Made by a program: the position numbers and the translations under genes. From the NCBI GenBank assembly GCA_031254155.1, contig JAIRVA010000275.1, forward strand, positions 1 to 5,483: a DNA stretch of 5,483 nucleotides. Reading direction: 5' to 3'. The notes under the pieces were generated by a model. It did not search any database. It saw only the letters and a program-made list of their open reading frames with translations, and had not been told where the DNA came from. Shown here in pieces: positions 5,423 to 5,483 of this stretch (its first letter is position 1; each line of letters opens with the position of its first letter). This stretch comes from Propionibacteriaceae bacterium (GTDB lineage: Bacteria; Actinomycetota; Actinomycetes; Propionibacteriales; Propionibacteriaceae).

Positions 5423-5483
5423 ATGTTCGATTCCCCGTTGACGGCCCCGCCGCGCCTCAAGCGCGACACGGTCCGGATCATCC
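5423..5483 (+). CDS. Start of an unrecognised gene, 3' end outside the window
   Basis: An ATG at 5423 opens a frame that stays open to the edge (20 codons, beginning MFDSPLTAPPRLKRD). It starts one base after the dapB TAG, and AAGAAAGG (5411-5418), inside the end of dapB, could serve as its ribosome binding site at about 4 bases. The tight spacing suggests translation coupled with dapB in one operon. Twenty residues, Pro-rich then basic, do not allow a family call. Confidence 0.5.
   Translation, partial: MFDSPLTAPPRLKRDTVRII

Noticed and set aside
4654..5481. Minus-strand open frame of 275 codons opposite dapB
   Set aside because: It is antisense to a clear dapB gene and shows the low-complexity composition of a shadow frame; no family motif is visible.

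Overview
This is a chromosomal housekeeping segment from a high-GC Gram-positive bacterium, most likely Actinomycetota. The evidence is strong G/C third-position codon bias, a DapB and PNPase with actinobacterial-type motifs (GSTSMGSVCAS in PNPase; a 247-residue DapB with an HHPGKADAPSGTA block), -10 boxes of the TANNNT type, and a secreted M23 peptidase placed just before smpB. A propionibacterial-type relative is possible but cannot be decided here. All real genes lie on the + strand; the long minus-strand open frames are GC-driven shadows.

Layout. (1) Positions 2-1186 hold the 3' part of a cell-wall hydrolase: an Ala-rich two-helix coiled coil followed by a complete M23/LytM zinc peptidase domain. 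(2) Positions 1260-1733 hold smpB, the tmRNA-binding protein of trans-translation. In actinobacteria this pair usually follows ftsE-ftsX, so those genes probably lie just upstream. (3) Positions 1734-1879 carry a probable promoter and a structured leader for rpsO (1880-2143, ribosomal protein S15). (4) A strong GC hairpin follows rpsO, and the 221-base gap before pnp contains a small palindrome, a possible pnp promoter and two further stem-loops. (5) pnp (2365-4569) encodes a complete polynucleotide phosphorylase. (6) A long terminator hairpin with a short T run separates pnp from dapB (4678-5421), which has its own -10 box and a near-perfect Shine-Dalgarno. (7) One base after dapB a new reading frame starts and leaves the window.

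Functionally, the window joins septal or lateral wall hydrolysis, ribosome rescue, ribosome assembly with mRNA decay (the classical rpsO-pnp pair) and lysine/meso-diaminopimelate synthesis, which supplies peptidoglycan cross-links. I see no mobile element, CRISPR array, tRNA, rRNA or tmRNA gene, and no sign of a new multi-gene system. The points worth a second look are in the non-coding gaps (a candidate S15-binding leader, the pnp 5' leader structures and the pnp terminator overlapping the dapB promoter) and in the gene order, which places the smpB block directly beside rpsO-pnp-dapB.
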